The position numbers and the translations under genes are program-made. Below, piece by piece: positions 1 through 8,831 of a stretch of 64,000 bases of DNA. Below the pieces are notes generated by a model, which was given only the letters and a program-made list of their open reading frames with translations, was not told the DNA's origin and made no database searches. Position 1 is the first letter of the stretch. Each line of letters begins with the position of its first letter. This stretch comes from Sphingomonadales bacterium BRH_c42 (GTDB taxonomy: Bacteria > Pseudomonadota > Alphaproteobacteria > Sphingomonadales > Sphingomonadaceae), in contig LOEX01000127.1 of assembly GCA_001516125.1 (NCBI GenBank), positions 1-64,000 on the forward strand. The letters run 5' to 3'.

Positions 1-511
1 CCGCCGCGCGCCAGGCCTGCCACGCCAGCGCCAGCCCATCGGCGTCGCTTGCCGCGTAACGATCGAGCAGAATACGGTGCCCGCGCGGATTGACGAGGCC
101 GCGGTCGTCGTGCTGGCCATGCAGTTCGACCAGCGCGGGCGCGATCTCGCGCAGCAGACCGGCACTGACCGGCTGATCGTTGATGAACGCGCGCGAGGCG
201 CCGTCCGCCTTCAACTGCCTGCGGATCAGCAGCGGCTCGCCCGGTTCGATCTCGACCCCGGCCTGCGCCAGCGTTTCGGCAATCGCAGCGGGAAGCTGCG
301 CGAATTCGAAGCTGGCGGAAACGCTCGCCTTGTCCTCACCGCCGCGAATCAGCGATGCCTCCGCCCGGTCGCCCAGCGCCAGCCCCAGCGAATCGAGCAG
401 GATCGATTTGCCCGCGCCGGTCTCACCCGTGAGCACGCCCAGCCCGCGCCCGAAATCGAGATCGAGCGCCTCGATCAGCACGATATTGCGGATGGAAAGC
501 CGGGTCAGCAT
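1..511 (-). CDS. recN: DNA repair protein RecN, N-terminal part (cut by window edge)
   Basis: SMC-like ATPase of recombinational double-strand break repair. The reverse strand from ATG at 511 gives MLTRLSIRNIVLIEALDLDF, then a Walker A motif (LTGETGAGKSILLDSLGLALG) and further on ELHGQHDDRGL, the usual order in the RecN head domain. About 170 codons are visible; the coiled coil and Walker B lie beyond base 1. The gene follows bamD on the same strand after about 92 bases, the common alphaproteobacterial bamD-recN order, so the two are probably cotranscribed. Nothing unusual is seen in the visible part. Confidence 0.93.
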   Translation of the reverse strand, partial: MLTRLSIRNIVLIEALDLDFGRGLGVLTGETGAGKSILLDSLGLALGDRAEASLIRGGEDKASVSASFEFAQLPAAIAETLAQAGVEIEPGEPLLIRRQLKADGASRAFINDQPVSAGLLREIAPALVELHGQHDDRGLVNPRGHRILLDRYAASDADGLALAWQAWRAA

Positions 512-603
512 GATTGTGCGCCCGTGTTAACCCATGCCGCGCCGCGCGTCACCGCCCGAGGCGTTCCATCATGTGGACTTTTGCCCTGGCGATTATCCGC
601 GCC

Positions 604-1416
604 CTAGCTGGCAGTCACGCCCGGCGCGTGTTTGCCGATCAGCGCATAGGCCTTTTCGTACCATTCGTTGCCCGGATAATTGGCGCCCAGCACCGCGGCA
701 TATTTCACCGCTTCTTCGGGCAGGCCCAGCGCCAGGCTGCTTTCCGTGAGGCGATAGAGCGCCTCGGGCGTGTGGCTGGTGGTGTCGAACCCCTTTACCA
801 CGTTCTCGAACCGCATCCGCGCCGCCAACCAATGGCCCGATTTCTGATAGAAGCGCCCGATCTCCATTTCCTTGCCCGCCAGGTGATCGTTGACCAGATC
901 GAGCTTGAGCCGCGCGTCGGCGGCATATTCGGTGGTGGGGAAGCGGCGATCGATTTCGCGCAGCGCAGAGCGCGCCTGCTCGGTGATCTTCTGGTCACGC
1001 TGGACATCGCTGATCTGCTCGTAATAGCTAAGCCCGATCAGGTAATAGGCATAGGGCGCATCGCGGTTGCCGGGGTGGATCGAGAGGAAGCGCTGCGCGC
1101 TGGCGATCGCCTTGTTGTAATCTTGTGCGATGTAATAGCTGAACGCGCTCATCAGCTGCGCGCGGCGCGCCCAGGGCGAATAGGGATGCTGGCGCTCGAC
1201 CTCGTCGAACAGTGCGGCGGCAAGCTGCGTGTTGCCGCGATCGAGCCTGCGCTTGGCCTCGTTATAGAGCGTTTCGACATCGCGCGCGACATAGGCGACA
1301 TCCTCGTTATCGCCCCCGCGCCCCGCGCAGCCTGCGGTGAAAAGCGTGGCCGCGGCCAGCGCGGCGGCAAGAATTGGCTTGGTGGTGAAGGCGGTCACGC
1401 GCGGAATCCTCGTCAT
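604..1416 (-). CDS. bamD: Outer membrane protein assembly factor BamD
   Basis: TPR lipoprotein of the BAM complex, which folds beta-barrel proteins into the outer membrane. The start is set at ATG 1416 because it opens a lipoprotein signal (MTRIPRV, then a hydrophobic run ending LFTAGC with lipidated Cys30). The open frame continues 74 codons further upstream, but that extension has no signal character. Helical TPR repeats follow (YNEAKRRLDRGN, FDEVERQHPYSPWARRAQ, YYLIGLSYYEQ), giving 270 residues, normal for BamD. It lies just upstream of recN on the same strand; the gene expected before it in many relatives (lpxC) is replaced by an accessory island. Confidence 0.93.
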   Translation of the reverse strand: MTRIPRVTAFTTKPILAAALAAATLFTAGCAGRGGDNEDVAYVARDVETLYNEAKRRLDRGNTQLAAALFDEVERQHPYSPWARRAQLMSAFSYYIAQDYNKAIASAQRFLSIHPGNRDAPYAYYLIGLSYYEQISDVQRDQKITEQARSALREIDRRFPTTEYAADARLKLDLVNDHLAGKEMEIGRFYQKSGHWLAARMRFENVVKGFDTTSHTPEALYRLTESSLALGLPEEAVKYAAVLGANYPGNEWYEKAYALIGKHAPGVTAS

Positions 1417-1594
1417 GGGAGCAAGCCTATAACCGCCCCCCGGCTGAACGCCAAGTGAAGTTGGACGGGTTGTTCGCCAATGCCCGCCTCCACCTGGTTC
1501 GTCGCTGAAAAAATGCGCGCCTGGAACGGATGGAACACGGGACGGGCGGGTGTAGGAAATGGGGGGGTGATCAGACCAATCGCAATATGAGTCA

Positions 1595-1623
1595 TTGACG
1601 TATATGCTAATGGCGTATATACG
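1595..1623 (+). promoter_or_regulatory. Promoter and operator candidate of the toxin-antitoxin pair
   Basis: TTGACG at 1595-1600 and TATACG at 1618-1623 are 17 bases apart, a good sigma-70-type spacing. A perfect inverted repeat CGTATAT (1599-1605) / ATATACG (1617-1623) overlaps both boxes, as expected for an operator bound by the XRE antitoxin. Transcription would start about 1630, one or two bases before the toxin ATG at 1632, so the message may be nearly leaderless; no Shine-Dalgarno is visible. Promoter and operator assignments are inferred from sequence only. Confidence 0.55.
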
Positions 1624-1631
1624 AGCCTGGT

Positions 1632-1973
1632 ATGACACGCTTGCAGACCGTCGCTGAAATGCCTGAATTTCAGAGGCGCGCCAAGGCGATCATGACGGAA
1701 GATGAGCGTACGGCGCTGCTGGATTTCGTCGCCGCCAATCCGCAGGCAGGCGTGTCACTTGGCGGAGGCCTGCGCAAACTACGCTTTGCCCGGCCAGGTG
1801 GAGGCAAGAGCGGCGGTTATCGCACCGTCTATGTATTTGGCGGCGCGCATATGCCGATCTTCCTCGTCACCGTGTTCGCCAAGAACGAGAAGGACAATCT
1901 GAGCAAGGCGGAACTGGCCGAACTCGTTAAACTCAGCAAGGCGCTGATTTCGTATTACGGAGACCCATCATGA
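1632..1973 (+). CDS. Type II toxin, RelE/ParE family (PF06296-like)
   Basis: 113-residue protein carrying the signature of the RelE-like toxin family formerly called DUF1044: LGGGLRKLRFARPGGGKSGG, RTVYVF, then VFAKNEKDNLSKAELAEL. Proteins of this family are usually ribosome-dependent mRNA endonucleases, neutralised by the antitoxin from the next gene. Its stop overlaps the antitoxin start by four bases (ATGA at 1970-1973), so translation is coupled. The toxin-first order is as in higBA-type pairs. The start is ATG 1632, just after the promoter. Catalytic residues cannot be assigned with certainty from sequence alone. Confidence 0.88.
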   Translation: MTRLQTVAEMPEFQRRAKAIMTEDERTALLDFVAANPQAGVSLGGGLRKLRFARPGGGKSGGYRTVYVFGGAHMPIFLVTVFAKNEKDNLSKAELAELVKLSKALISYYGDPS

Positions 1974-2272
1974 ACGCCCCGAAATCCAAGGCATTCGAAA
2001 GCATCAGGCAGGGCCTTGAAGAAGCCCTCGCCTATGCCGAAGGCAAGAAGACCGGCGCGCGCGTGCACCAGGTGGAAGTACCCAAGGTGGACGTCGCCGC
2101 GATCCGCGCGAAGACCGGGCTGTCACAGGTCGAATTCGCACGCAGCATCGGCGTCGCCAAGGGCACGCTGCTGAATTGGGAGCATGGCCGGCGACACCCG
2201 ACCGGCCCGGCGCAGGTATTGCTGGCGATGATCGCCAAGCGGCCGAGCCTGGTGGGGGAGGTGCTGCGGTAA
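1970..2272 (+). CDS. XRE-family antitoxin
   Basis: 100-residue protein with a C-terminal helix-turn-helix (VDVAAIRAKTGLSQVEFARS, then IGVAKGTLLNWEHGRRHPTG), typical of HigA/NadS-type antitoxins. The N-terminal 45 residues are acidic and helical and probably wrap the toxin. It should bind the toxin and repress the pair's promoter, most plausibly at the inverted repeat at 1599-1623. It overlaps the toxin gene by four bases. The stop is 14 bases from the end of the convergent HNH gene. Confidence 0.9.
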   Translation: MNAPKSKAFESIRQGLEEALAYAEGKKTGARVHQVEVPKVDVAAIRAKTGLSQVEFARSIGVAKGTLLNWEHGRRHPTGPAQVLLAMIAKRPSLVGEVLR

Positions 2273-2286
2273 TTTATCCTTGGAAA

Positions 2287-3156
2287 TCAGGCCACGATAC
2301 CATGATACTCACGGTGCCAGGCCAGAAAGGTCGGATGCGGGCGATCCGCCTCGCGATCTGGCGCGATTAGCCGCCCTGTCGGATTGATGATCGCCTCAAC
2401 CCCGGCGCGGTCATTCACCTTGCGGTGAATCAGAATGTCGTGATTGTCGGCGACGCAGATCAGCCCCCGATCGAACATCCAGTGCGCTGTTCCCGATAGC
2501 GCCAGCCCATTACGCACGCTGTCCGGCCCGCCATGCTCGACCGGGCGAATATGCGCGGCTTCGGCTTCGAGCCGCCCTCCCCCGTTGATAAGTCGCCACC
2601 CGGTCACCGCGCAGCGCCCGTCATATGCGTGGAGCACAGCGCGGCGAAACGCACGGTCGCGAAATGGACGGCTGACGAGCGATTGCACAAGCGGGCGTTC
2701 GATTTCGAAGGGCATTTGTTCTTCGCGCACTCGATCAAGCGGCTCGGCCTCGCCAACACGCGGTAGCGTCCGGTCGTCAGGCAGGCCGAGTTTGATTATG
2801 CGGGCAAAATCGGAATTCGAAAGGGGCCGCACAGCGGCTTGCGCGTTCGCCAAGTCGCGCTCGACCGGCTGACCATCGACCATGTGGGGAACAGTTGGCT
2901 CGAACGGCAGATAACTGCCCTCTTCGATCAAGGCGCGGTAGCGGTCTGGTTCAACGGGATCGGGAACGATCTTCTCGACCTTCGCTACAGCGAAGAAGCC
3001 TTTCGATTGCGACAGCTTTACCGGCTCGCGATAGACAACCCAGTCGCCGACCATCTGCTTGGCGCGGGAAAGGTAGGACTTCGGGAACTGGTAATGCACC
3101 TCGGGAATGTCGTCGTAGATCGACCCGTCTTTGTGCATGAAAACGCCAAAGGTCAT
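2287..3156 (-). CDS. HNH endonuclease with N-terminal ligand- or DNA-reading-like region
   Basis: 289 residues. The C-terminal part (about 165-240) is an HNH nuclease of the HNH_2 type: Cys182 in DGRCAVTGW, His202 in AEAAHIRPVEHGG, Asn216 in RNGLALS, and His225/Asp229 in AHWMFDRG. The N-terminal part (HYQFPKSYLSRAKQMVGDW, GFFAVAKVEKIVPDP) resembles PUA/EVE-type modules that sit before HNH domains in restriction enzymes that read modified bases. That comparison is my inference, not a database match. It is divergent from the two unknown genes at 3341-4581 and lies in an island between bamD and lepA, a context consistent with phage defence. No methyltransferase is nearby. Confidence 0.78.
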   Translation of the reverse strand: MTFGVFMHKDGSIYDDIPEVHYQFPKSYLSRAKQMVGDWVVYREPVKLSQSKGFFAVAKVEKIVPDPVEPDRYRALIEEGSYLPFEPTVPHMVDGQPVERDLANAQAAVRPLSNSDFARIIKLGLPDDRTLPRVGEAEPLDRVREEQMPFEIERPLVQSLVSRPFRDRAFRRAVLHAYDGRCAVTGWRLINGGGRLEAEAAHIRPVEHGGPDSVRNGLALSGTAHWMFDRGLICVADNHDILIHRKVNDRAGVEAIINPTGRLIAPDREADRPHPTFLAWHREYHGIVA

Positions 3157-3340
3157 CTATTCTGCGCCGCCTGCTTCTATGTGAGTATCCGCCGACTTGC
3201 GGCACCGCAACGTAACTCAGTATCACGCACAAACCAATGTATGATGGGGAAAACTTTGTACAACCAGTTGCCGACATCTCAGCACTTGGAGCATTCTAAA
3301 CTGTTCCGAGGCTTTGAACATTTACTTTGAGGATCGACGG

Positions 3341-3808
3341 ATGACAAATCGTGTTCACATTGATGCACCCGCAGGCGTAGTTGAAATTGAGGGCGAAAAA
3401 GATTTCGTGGAAGGCGTCATCGACAAATTCTTTCCGATCTTGCAGGCTTCAAAATTTGGTAGCCATCCAGCTGGAAACCCAGCAGGCAAAAAAGCCAAAG
3501 AGGAATCTTCACCAGAGTCAATGGAAGGAGACATGGAGGAGAATCCAAAACCTAAAGTTAGACGCAAGAAGGGCAGCGCTCCCCCAAAGGGACAGTCTTG
3601 CGCCGACCGAGTGTTAATTCTTAGAGGCGAGAAATTTTTCAAGTCGCATCGATCGAGTGCCGAGATTGTCGACGGACTAGCGGCGAAGGGATGGACGCAC
3701 AACAATAACCAAGTTGGCGCAGCGCTTTCTAGTATGTTTAGACGCGGCGACATTCAAAGGACCAAAGAATCTGGCGGAGCCTGGAAATACTACTGGGATC
3801 GTGACTAA
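3341..3808 (+). CDS. Unknown protein with lysine-rich linker and winged-helix-like C-terminus
   Basis: 155 residues from ATG 3341, which has TTGAGG about nine bases upstream; a TTG at 3314 would add nine residues but has no ribosome site. An N-terminal domain (VHIDAPAGVVEIEGEKDFVEG) is followed by a Lys/Glu-rich linker (about 55-95). The C-terminal region (RVLILRGEKFF, EIVDGLAAKGW, VGAALSSMFRRGDIQR) has the spacing of a winged helix-turn-helix. Base composition is clearly AT-richer than the neighbours. It ends two bases before the GTG of the next gene, so the two form an operon. I do not recognise the family; function is unknown. Confidence 0.72.
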   Translation: MTNRVHIDAPAGVVEIEGEKDFVEGVIDKFFPILQASKFGSHPAGNPAGKKAKEESSPESMEGDMEENPKPKVRRKKGSAPPKGQSCADRVLILRGEKFFKSHRSSAEIVDGLAAKGWTHNNNQVGAALSSMFRRGDIQRTKESGGAWKYYWDRD

Positions 3809-3810
3809 TC

Positions 3811-4581
3811 GTGTCGTTACCAAGCTTGGATGACACTATGGGCGCGATACCAGCGGCACTGAGGCAGCCGCTCATAAATGAGTTTCAACATGCGCTGGAT
3901 GAGTATCGAGCAGCCGATTGGGAGAAGGTTGGCCTAAAGGCAGGAAAATTCAGCGAAATTGCTTATTGTGTCTGTAAGGGACACGCCACTGGCAGCTATC
4001 CCTCGGTTCCAAGTAAACCGAGGAACTTCCCTCAAGCTTGCAGGGATCTAGAGCAGCACAACACTACAAAAGGACGCTCCCTTTGTATGCAAGTTCCGAA
4101 GGTCCTTGCTGCAATATATGAGTTGAGAAATGACCGTGCCATAGGTCATGTTTCATCAGAGATCAGCCCAAATCATATGGACGCCGAATTCTGCCTTCGG
4201 TCGATGAAGTGGGTAATGGGAGAATTTGTTAGGAATTTTTCTACACTACTTTTGGAAGAGTCTCATGCCGTAGTTGAATCAGTAACAGCAAGGACCTTTC
4301 AAATAGTTTGGTCGAGTGGAAATATACGCCGAGTCCTTGAACCCGCAAGGACGGCTTCGCAAAAGACGATGATACTTCTTTACGCAGAAGGCAATAAGAT
4401 GGCTGTCGCAACACTTCAAACGTGGGTTGAATACAGAAATGCCTCGGAGTTCAAAAGCAAAGTCCTCAAGCCACTACACAAAAAGGCGCTGATCCATTTT
4501 GATGAAAGTGGGGGGACTGTCCAGATATTGCCGACGGGCCAAGCCTTTGTCGAGAAATCAGGTTTGCTAGCAACGACCTAG
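3811..4581 (+). CDS. Unknown protein with HEPN-like R-x6-H motif
   Basis: 256 residues from a GTG start two bases after the preceding stop. The central part contains ELRNDRAIGHVSSEI. RNDRAIGH fits the R-x4-6-H active-site motif of HEPN ribonuclease-fold domains and recalls abortive-infection C-terminal proteins, which carry a similar RN...GH element. The last 100 residues (KTMILLYAEGNKMAVATLQ, LKPLHKKALIHFDESGG) look like a separate alpha/beta or winged-helix domain. The gene is AT-rich and operonic with the winged-helix-like gene, in an island that also holds an HNH nuclease and a toxin-antitoxin pair. HEPN assignment and a defence role are inference. Confidence 0.65.
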   Translation: MSLPSLDDTMGAIPAALRQPLINEFQHALDEYRAADWEKVGLKAGKFSEIAYCVCKGHATGSYPSVPSKPRNFPQACRDLEQHNTTKGRSLCMQVPKVLAAIYELRNDRAIGHVSSEISPNHMDAEFCLRSMKWVMGEFVRNFSTLLLEESHAVVESVTARTFQIVWSSGNIRRVLEPARTASQKTMILLYAEGNKMAVATLQTWVEYRNASEFKSKVLKPLHKKALIHFDESGGTVQILPTGQAFVEKSGLLATT

Positions 4582-4590
4582 CAAAGAGAT

Positions 4591-6420
4591 CTACTCCTCC
4601 CCCATCCTCAGCGCGGCGATGAACGCCTCCTGCGGAATGCTGACGTTACCATATTCCCGCATCCGCGCCTTCCCCTTCTTCTGTTTTTCCAACAGCTTCT
4701 TCTTGCGCGTAATGTCACCGCCATAGCATTTGGCGGTCACGTCCTTGCGCAATGCGGCGATCGTTTCGCGCGCAATGATCTTGCCGCCGATCGCGGCCTG
4801 GATCGGCACCTTGAACAGGTGGCGCGGGATCAGGTCCTTCAGCCGCTCGCACATGCCGCGCCCTCGTTCCTCGGCCACGCCGCGGTGCACGATCATGCTC
4901 AGCGCATCGACCGGCTCGTTGTTGACGAGGATGTTCATCTTGACCAGATCGCCCTCGCGCAGGCCGATCTGCTCGTAATCGAAGCTGGCATAGCCGCGGC
5001 TGATGCTTTTCAGCCGGTCGTAGAAGTCGAACACCACCTCGTTCAGCGGCAGCTCGTACGTCACCTGCGCGCGTATGCTCTCTCTGGCGCCAACATAGGT
5101 GAGGTCGGTCTGCACGCCGCGCCGATCCTGGCACAGCTTGAGGATGGAGCCGAGATATTCGTCGGGCGTATAGATCGTGGCCTTGATCCACGGTTCCTCG
5201 ATCGTCTCGATCCGGCTGGGATCGGGATAATCGGCCGGGTTGTGCAGCAGGATCTCGGCTGCGCCCTCGGTCTTGCTGGCGCGCAGCTGGATGCGATAGA
5301 CCACCGATGGCGCGGTGGTGATGAGGTCGAGATCGTATTCGCGGGCGAGCCGTTCCTGGATGATCTCGAGGTGGAGCAGGCCGAGGAACCCGCAGCGGAA
5401 GCCGAAGCCCAATGCCGCGCTGGTTTCCATCTCGAAGCTGAAGCTGGCATCGTTGAGGCGCAGGCGGCTGATGCTTTCGCGCAGTTTCTCGAAATCGGCG
5501 GCGTCGGTGGGGAACAGCCCGCAGAACACCACCGGCTGTACTTCCTTGTAGCCGGGCAGCGGCTCGGTGGCGCCGCCCTTCACCGTGGTGATCGTGTCAC
5601 CCACGCGCGCCTGCTCCACTTCCTTGATCTGCGCGGTGATGAAGCCGATTTCGCCCGGGCCAAGATCGGGCAGTTCGATGCGCTTTGGGGTGAAGCAGCC
5701 CACGCGGTCGATCAGATGCTGCGTGCCGCCCTGCATGAAGCGGATGTTCAGCCCCTTGGTGATCAGCCCGTCGATTACGCGCACCAGGATCACCACGCCA
5801 AGATAGGGATCGTACCAGCTGTCGATCAGGCTGGCCTTGAGCGGCGCCTTGCGATCACCCTTGGGCGGGGGAATGCGCGCGACCACGGCCTCGAGCACTT
5901 CCTTGATGCCGATGCCCGATTTGGCGCTGGTCAGCACGGCATCCGAGGCGTCAAGCCCGATGATATCCTCGATCTCGTGTCTGACTTTCTCAGGCTCGGC
6001 GGCGGGAAGGTCGATCTTGTTGATGACGGGCACGATCTCGTGGTCGTGCTCGATCGACTGATAGACATTGGCGAGCGTCTGCGCCTCGACCCCCTGCGCC
6101 GCATCGACCACCAGCAGCGCGCCCTCGCAGGCGGCGAGGCTGCGGCTGACCTCATAGGCGAAATCGACGTGGCCGGGGGTGTCCATCAGGTTGAGCTGGT
6201 AGGCTTCGCCGTCGTTTGCGGTGTAGTTGAGGCGCACGGTCTGCGCCTTGATGGTGATGCCGCGCTCGCGCTCGATATCCATGTTGTCGAGCACTTGCTC
6301 GCTCATCTCGCGCGCGGTCAGCCCGCCGGTGAACTGGATCAGCCGGTCGGCCAGCGTCGACTTGCCATGGTCGATGTGCGCGATGATCGAAAAATTGCGG
6401 ATATGGGAAAGATCGGTCAT
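4591..6420 (-). CDS. lepA: Elongation factor 4 (LepA)
   Basis: Ribosome-bound translational GTPase acting on stalled or back-translocated complexes. 609 residues, the standard length. The G-domain motifs are complete: [12 protein letters not shown] (G1), [12 protein letters not shown] (G3), INKIDLPAA (G4) and LTSAKSGIG (G5). The LepA-specific C-terminal domain with its basic tail is present ([20 protein letters not shown], then [11 protein letters not shown]). The start is ATG 6420, giving [15 protein letters not shown]. It converges on the accessory island: its stop is nine bases from the HEPN-like gene's stop. Confidence 0.98.
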   Translation of the reverse strand: MTDLSHIRNFSIIAHIDHGKSTLADRLIQFTGGLTAREMSEQVLDNMDIERERGITIKAQTVRLNYTANDGEAYQLNLMDTPGHVDFAYEVSRSLAACEGALLVVDAAQGVEAQTLANVYQSIEHDHEIVPVINKIDLPAAEPEKVRHEIEDIIGLDASDAVLTSAKSGIGIKEVLEAVVARIPPPKGDRKAPLKASLIDSWYDPYLGVVILVRVIDGLITKGLNIRFMQGGTQHLIDRVGCFTPKRIELPDLGPGEIGFITAQIKEVEQARVGDTITTVKGGATEPLPGYKEVQPVVFCGLFPTDAADFEKLRESISRLRLNDASFSFEMETSAALGFGFRCGFLGLLHLEIIQERLAREYDLDLITTAPSVVYRIQLRASKTEGAAEILLHNPADYPDPSRIETIEEPWIKATIYTPDEYLGSILKLCQDRRGVQTDLTYVGARESIRAQVTYELPLNEVVFDFYDRLKSISRGYASFDYEQIGLREGDLVKMNILVNNEPVDALSMIVHRGVAEERGRGMCERLKDLIPRHLFKVPIQAAIGGKIIARETIAALRKDVTAKCYGGDITRKKKLLEKQKKGKARMREYGNVSIPQEAFIAALRMGEE

Positions 6421-6506
6421 GTGACCGCGCCATTAGCGCCGCGCAATCGCGCTGTCAGCCCATGGCATCAACTTGCCCGGCAAAATCACCGTCTTCAGGC
6501 AGGCCT

Positions 6507-8729
6507 TCAGACAGCTTCGGGGTGATAGTCGGGCGCATAACCGAAGCGCGGAACGCTCGCGCCAGGATTGAGCAATCCGCCCTGCATCGCCTTGTAATCG
6601 CCCGGCGCCAGTGCCGCGAGCGGAGCGCCTGCGGAGGACAGTTCGTATGGCGAAACCCGGTGGCGAGTGCAGAGCCCACCTGCCCCGTCATCGACCAGCG
6701 GGGTCTCGAACTCGAGGCCCTGGATACCCCCCGATTCGCGGATCACGGTCGCCACGGCCAGTTGGCCCCCTCCTAGATCGACCACGAACTGGGTATCGAC
6801 CGGCACATCGAGCAGGCCCTGGATCAGCGCCCCGGTGCGCGAAAGATTGCGCAGCGTGACCGAATAGGAATAATCGTCGTTGATCACCTGAATGTTGCGC
6901 AGCACCGTGCGCCGCTTGGCGCGCCTGCTGCGCGATCCGGTGGGGACGATTGTCCAGGATCCATCGGCCAGCTCACGCTCGACCTCGGCTGCCGGAACCG
7001 GATCGGTGAACACGCTGCCTTGCAGGTTGTTGATTCCGCAGCCGCGCAGTTCCTGAAGCAGATCGAAGCTTTCGATCCCGGTTGCGATGGTCGCCATGCC
7101 CAGCGCGCGGGCCAGCGCGACGATAGCCTTGACCAGCGCAAGTTCGCGGCTGTCGGGCTCCAGCGCCTCGCTGAAGAAGTTGTCGCCGATCTTGATCGAA
7201 TCGAATGGCGCACGGCGCAGGTAATCGAGCGAGGAATAACCGGTGCCAAACTCGTCGAGTGTAAGCCGCACGCCCAGCTTGAACAACGAGGCCAGCGTCT
7301 TGTCGACCATGTTTGCATCGCCGAGAAACACCGATTCCTTGACCTCCAGCTCCAGCCGGTCGGGATCTAAATCTGCCTCGTCGAGCGCATTCTTGACCGA
7401 TTCGACAAACCCGTTGGCGGAAAATTGCTGGGTCGGCACATTCACGGCCACGCGCAGACCCGCCGGCAAGGCCCGGGCCTCTTCGCAGGCCTTGCGGACG
7501 GTCCATTCGCCGATATCGACAATCAGCGCGCTGCCATCGACGATCGACTGGAACTCTTCCCAGTCGATTTCGCCGCGCTGCGGGTGGTTCCAGCAGACCA
7601 GCGCTTCGAGCGCAACAACCTGCTGCGCCTCGCTCGACAGCACCGGTTGGTATTTGAGGAACAACTGTTCCTCGCGCACGGCTTCGTGAAGGTCGCCTTC
7701 CAGACGTTTGCGGAAGATCGCCTCGTTCGCCAGATCGCCTGAGTAGAAGCGGAACTGCCCGCGCCCGCCATTTTTGGCGGCATATAGCGCCATGTCTGCG
7801 GAACGCATGACATCCTCGGCGCTGACCCCGTCATGCGGCGCGATCGCAATGCCAACCGATGCCCCGATCACGCAGCGGCCCTCGTCCAGCGAATAAGGCT
7901 GCGTAAGCATGGCGATGACCCTGCCAGCGATTTCGCCCAACACGCCGCGATCGTCGATATCGGGCAGCATGATCTGGAATTCGTCACCTCCCAGGCGGCC
8001 GATCTCGCAATCGCGCTCGACGGCTCGCTTGAGGCGTGCAGCGACCTGCCGCAGCAATTCGTCACCAGCGGCATGGCCCAGCGTGTCGTTGACCTGCTTG
8101 AAACGGTCGAGATCGAGCATCATGATCGCGCAATTGCGCTTGGCCGCGCGAAACGCGGTCAAGGTCGCGTCGATCGTATGGGCCATGCGGTGCCGGTTCG
8201 ACAGCCCGGTGAGCGAATCGAACTTGGCGAGGCGAGCGGTTTCCTGCTCGCGCTGATGCTGTTCGGTAATGTCGGTGCCGGTGCCGCGAAAACCCTCGAA
8301 CTTGCCGACAGCAGAGAAGACCGGACGACCCGAAAGACGAATTACGATCGCGCCCGGGTTGCGTTCGAGGGACACTTCCATGCCGTTGAAGGCCTTGCGT
8401 GCGCCCAGCTTGAGCGACAACGAACGGGTGCGCCCGTCGCCGCCGACAACGCTGAAGACGTCGACCAGCGGGTGACCCAGAAGATCGTCCATCGGCGCAT
8501 CGATGCGTTCGGCAATCGCGCTGCTGAGATATGTCAGGTTGCCCGCGGAGTCCGATGCCCAGAACCAACCCAGCCCCGACCGCTCCAGATCCTCAAGCAT
8601 TGCCAGCTTTTCGTCGTCGGTGAGCGTAAAGCGCACTGCTTCCTGCGCGGCGACGCGCGCGGAAAAAAGCCCGCCATTTGCCGAACCCGACAACAATCGC
8701 TTGAGGGACACCCTGTGCGTCTCCAACAT
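6507..8729 (-). CDS. PAS-GGDEF-EAL-PilZ protein with degenerate EAL domain
   Basis: 740 residues. Order: PAS-like (about 43-155), GGDEF (165-330; GGDEF at 247-251 intact), EAL (340-590), PilZ-like (600-690; RNLSRTGALIQG). The GGDEF site suggests diguanylate cyclase activity; no RxxD inhibitory site is visible before it. The EAL domain keeps EAL (375-377) but departs from consensus at several metal or catalytic positions: DDFG is Asp492-Glu493, KID is Lys513-Ile-Gly515, and AEGVET is ATGIES with Thr550 replacing Glu. It is therefore probably not a competent phosphodiesterase and may act as a c-di-GMP sensor or partner. It lies downstream of a paralogue with the same architecture and an intact EAL domain. 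Confidence 0.9.
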   Translation of the reverse strand: MLETHRVSLKRLLSGSANGGLFSARVAAQEAVRFTLTDDEKLAMLEDLERSGLGWFWASDSAGNLTYLSSAIAERIDAPMDDLLGHPLVDVFSVVGGDGRTRSLSLKLGARKAFNGMEVSLERNPGAIVIRLSGRPVFSAVGKFEGFRGTGTDITEQHQREQETARLAKFDSLTGLSNRHRMAHTIDATLTAFRAAKRNCAIMMLDLDRFKQVNDTLGHAAGDELLRQVAARLKRAVERDCEIGRLGGDEFQIMLPDIDDRGVLGEIAGRVIAMLTQPYSLDEGRCVIGASVGIAIAPHDGVSAEDVMRSADMALYAAKNGGRGQFRFYSGDLANEAIFRKRLEGDLHEAVREEQLFLKYQPVLSSEAQQVVALEALVCWNHPQRGEIDWEEFQSIVDGSALIVDIGEWTVRKACEEARALPAGLRVAVNVPTQQFSANGFVESVKNALDEADLDPDRLELEVKESVFLGDANMVDKTLASLFKLGVRLTLDEFGTGYSSLDYLRRAPFDSIKIGDNFFSEALEPDSRELALVKAIVALARALGMATIATGIESFDLLQELRGCGINNLQGSVFTDPVPAAEVERELADGSWTIVPTGSRSRRAKRRTVLRNIQVINDDYSYSVTLRNLSRTGALIQGLLDVPVDTQFVVDLGGGQLAVATVIRESGGIQGLEFETPLVDDGAGGLCTRHRVSPYELSSAGAPLAALAPGDYKAMQGGLLNPGASVPRFGYAPDYHPEAV

Positions 8730-8831
8730 GGCTCATGGTCCCGAAGCGGACCAGTTCTGTAGCTTGTGTAAATCCTGTTGGTTATTTTTATCCTAATGGC
8801 GGCTCACGTTTATCACACGTTCGCGGCCATT

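Noticed and set aside
1417-1638. N-terminal extension of BamD to 1638
   Set aside because: It would bury the lipoprotein signal 74 residues inside the protein and run through the toxin promoter.
4819-6525. 568-codon open frame on the plus strand
   Set aside because: It is antisense to lepA, whose full family motifs leave no doubt; long open frames opposite high-GC genes are common.
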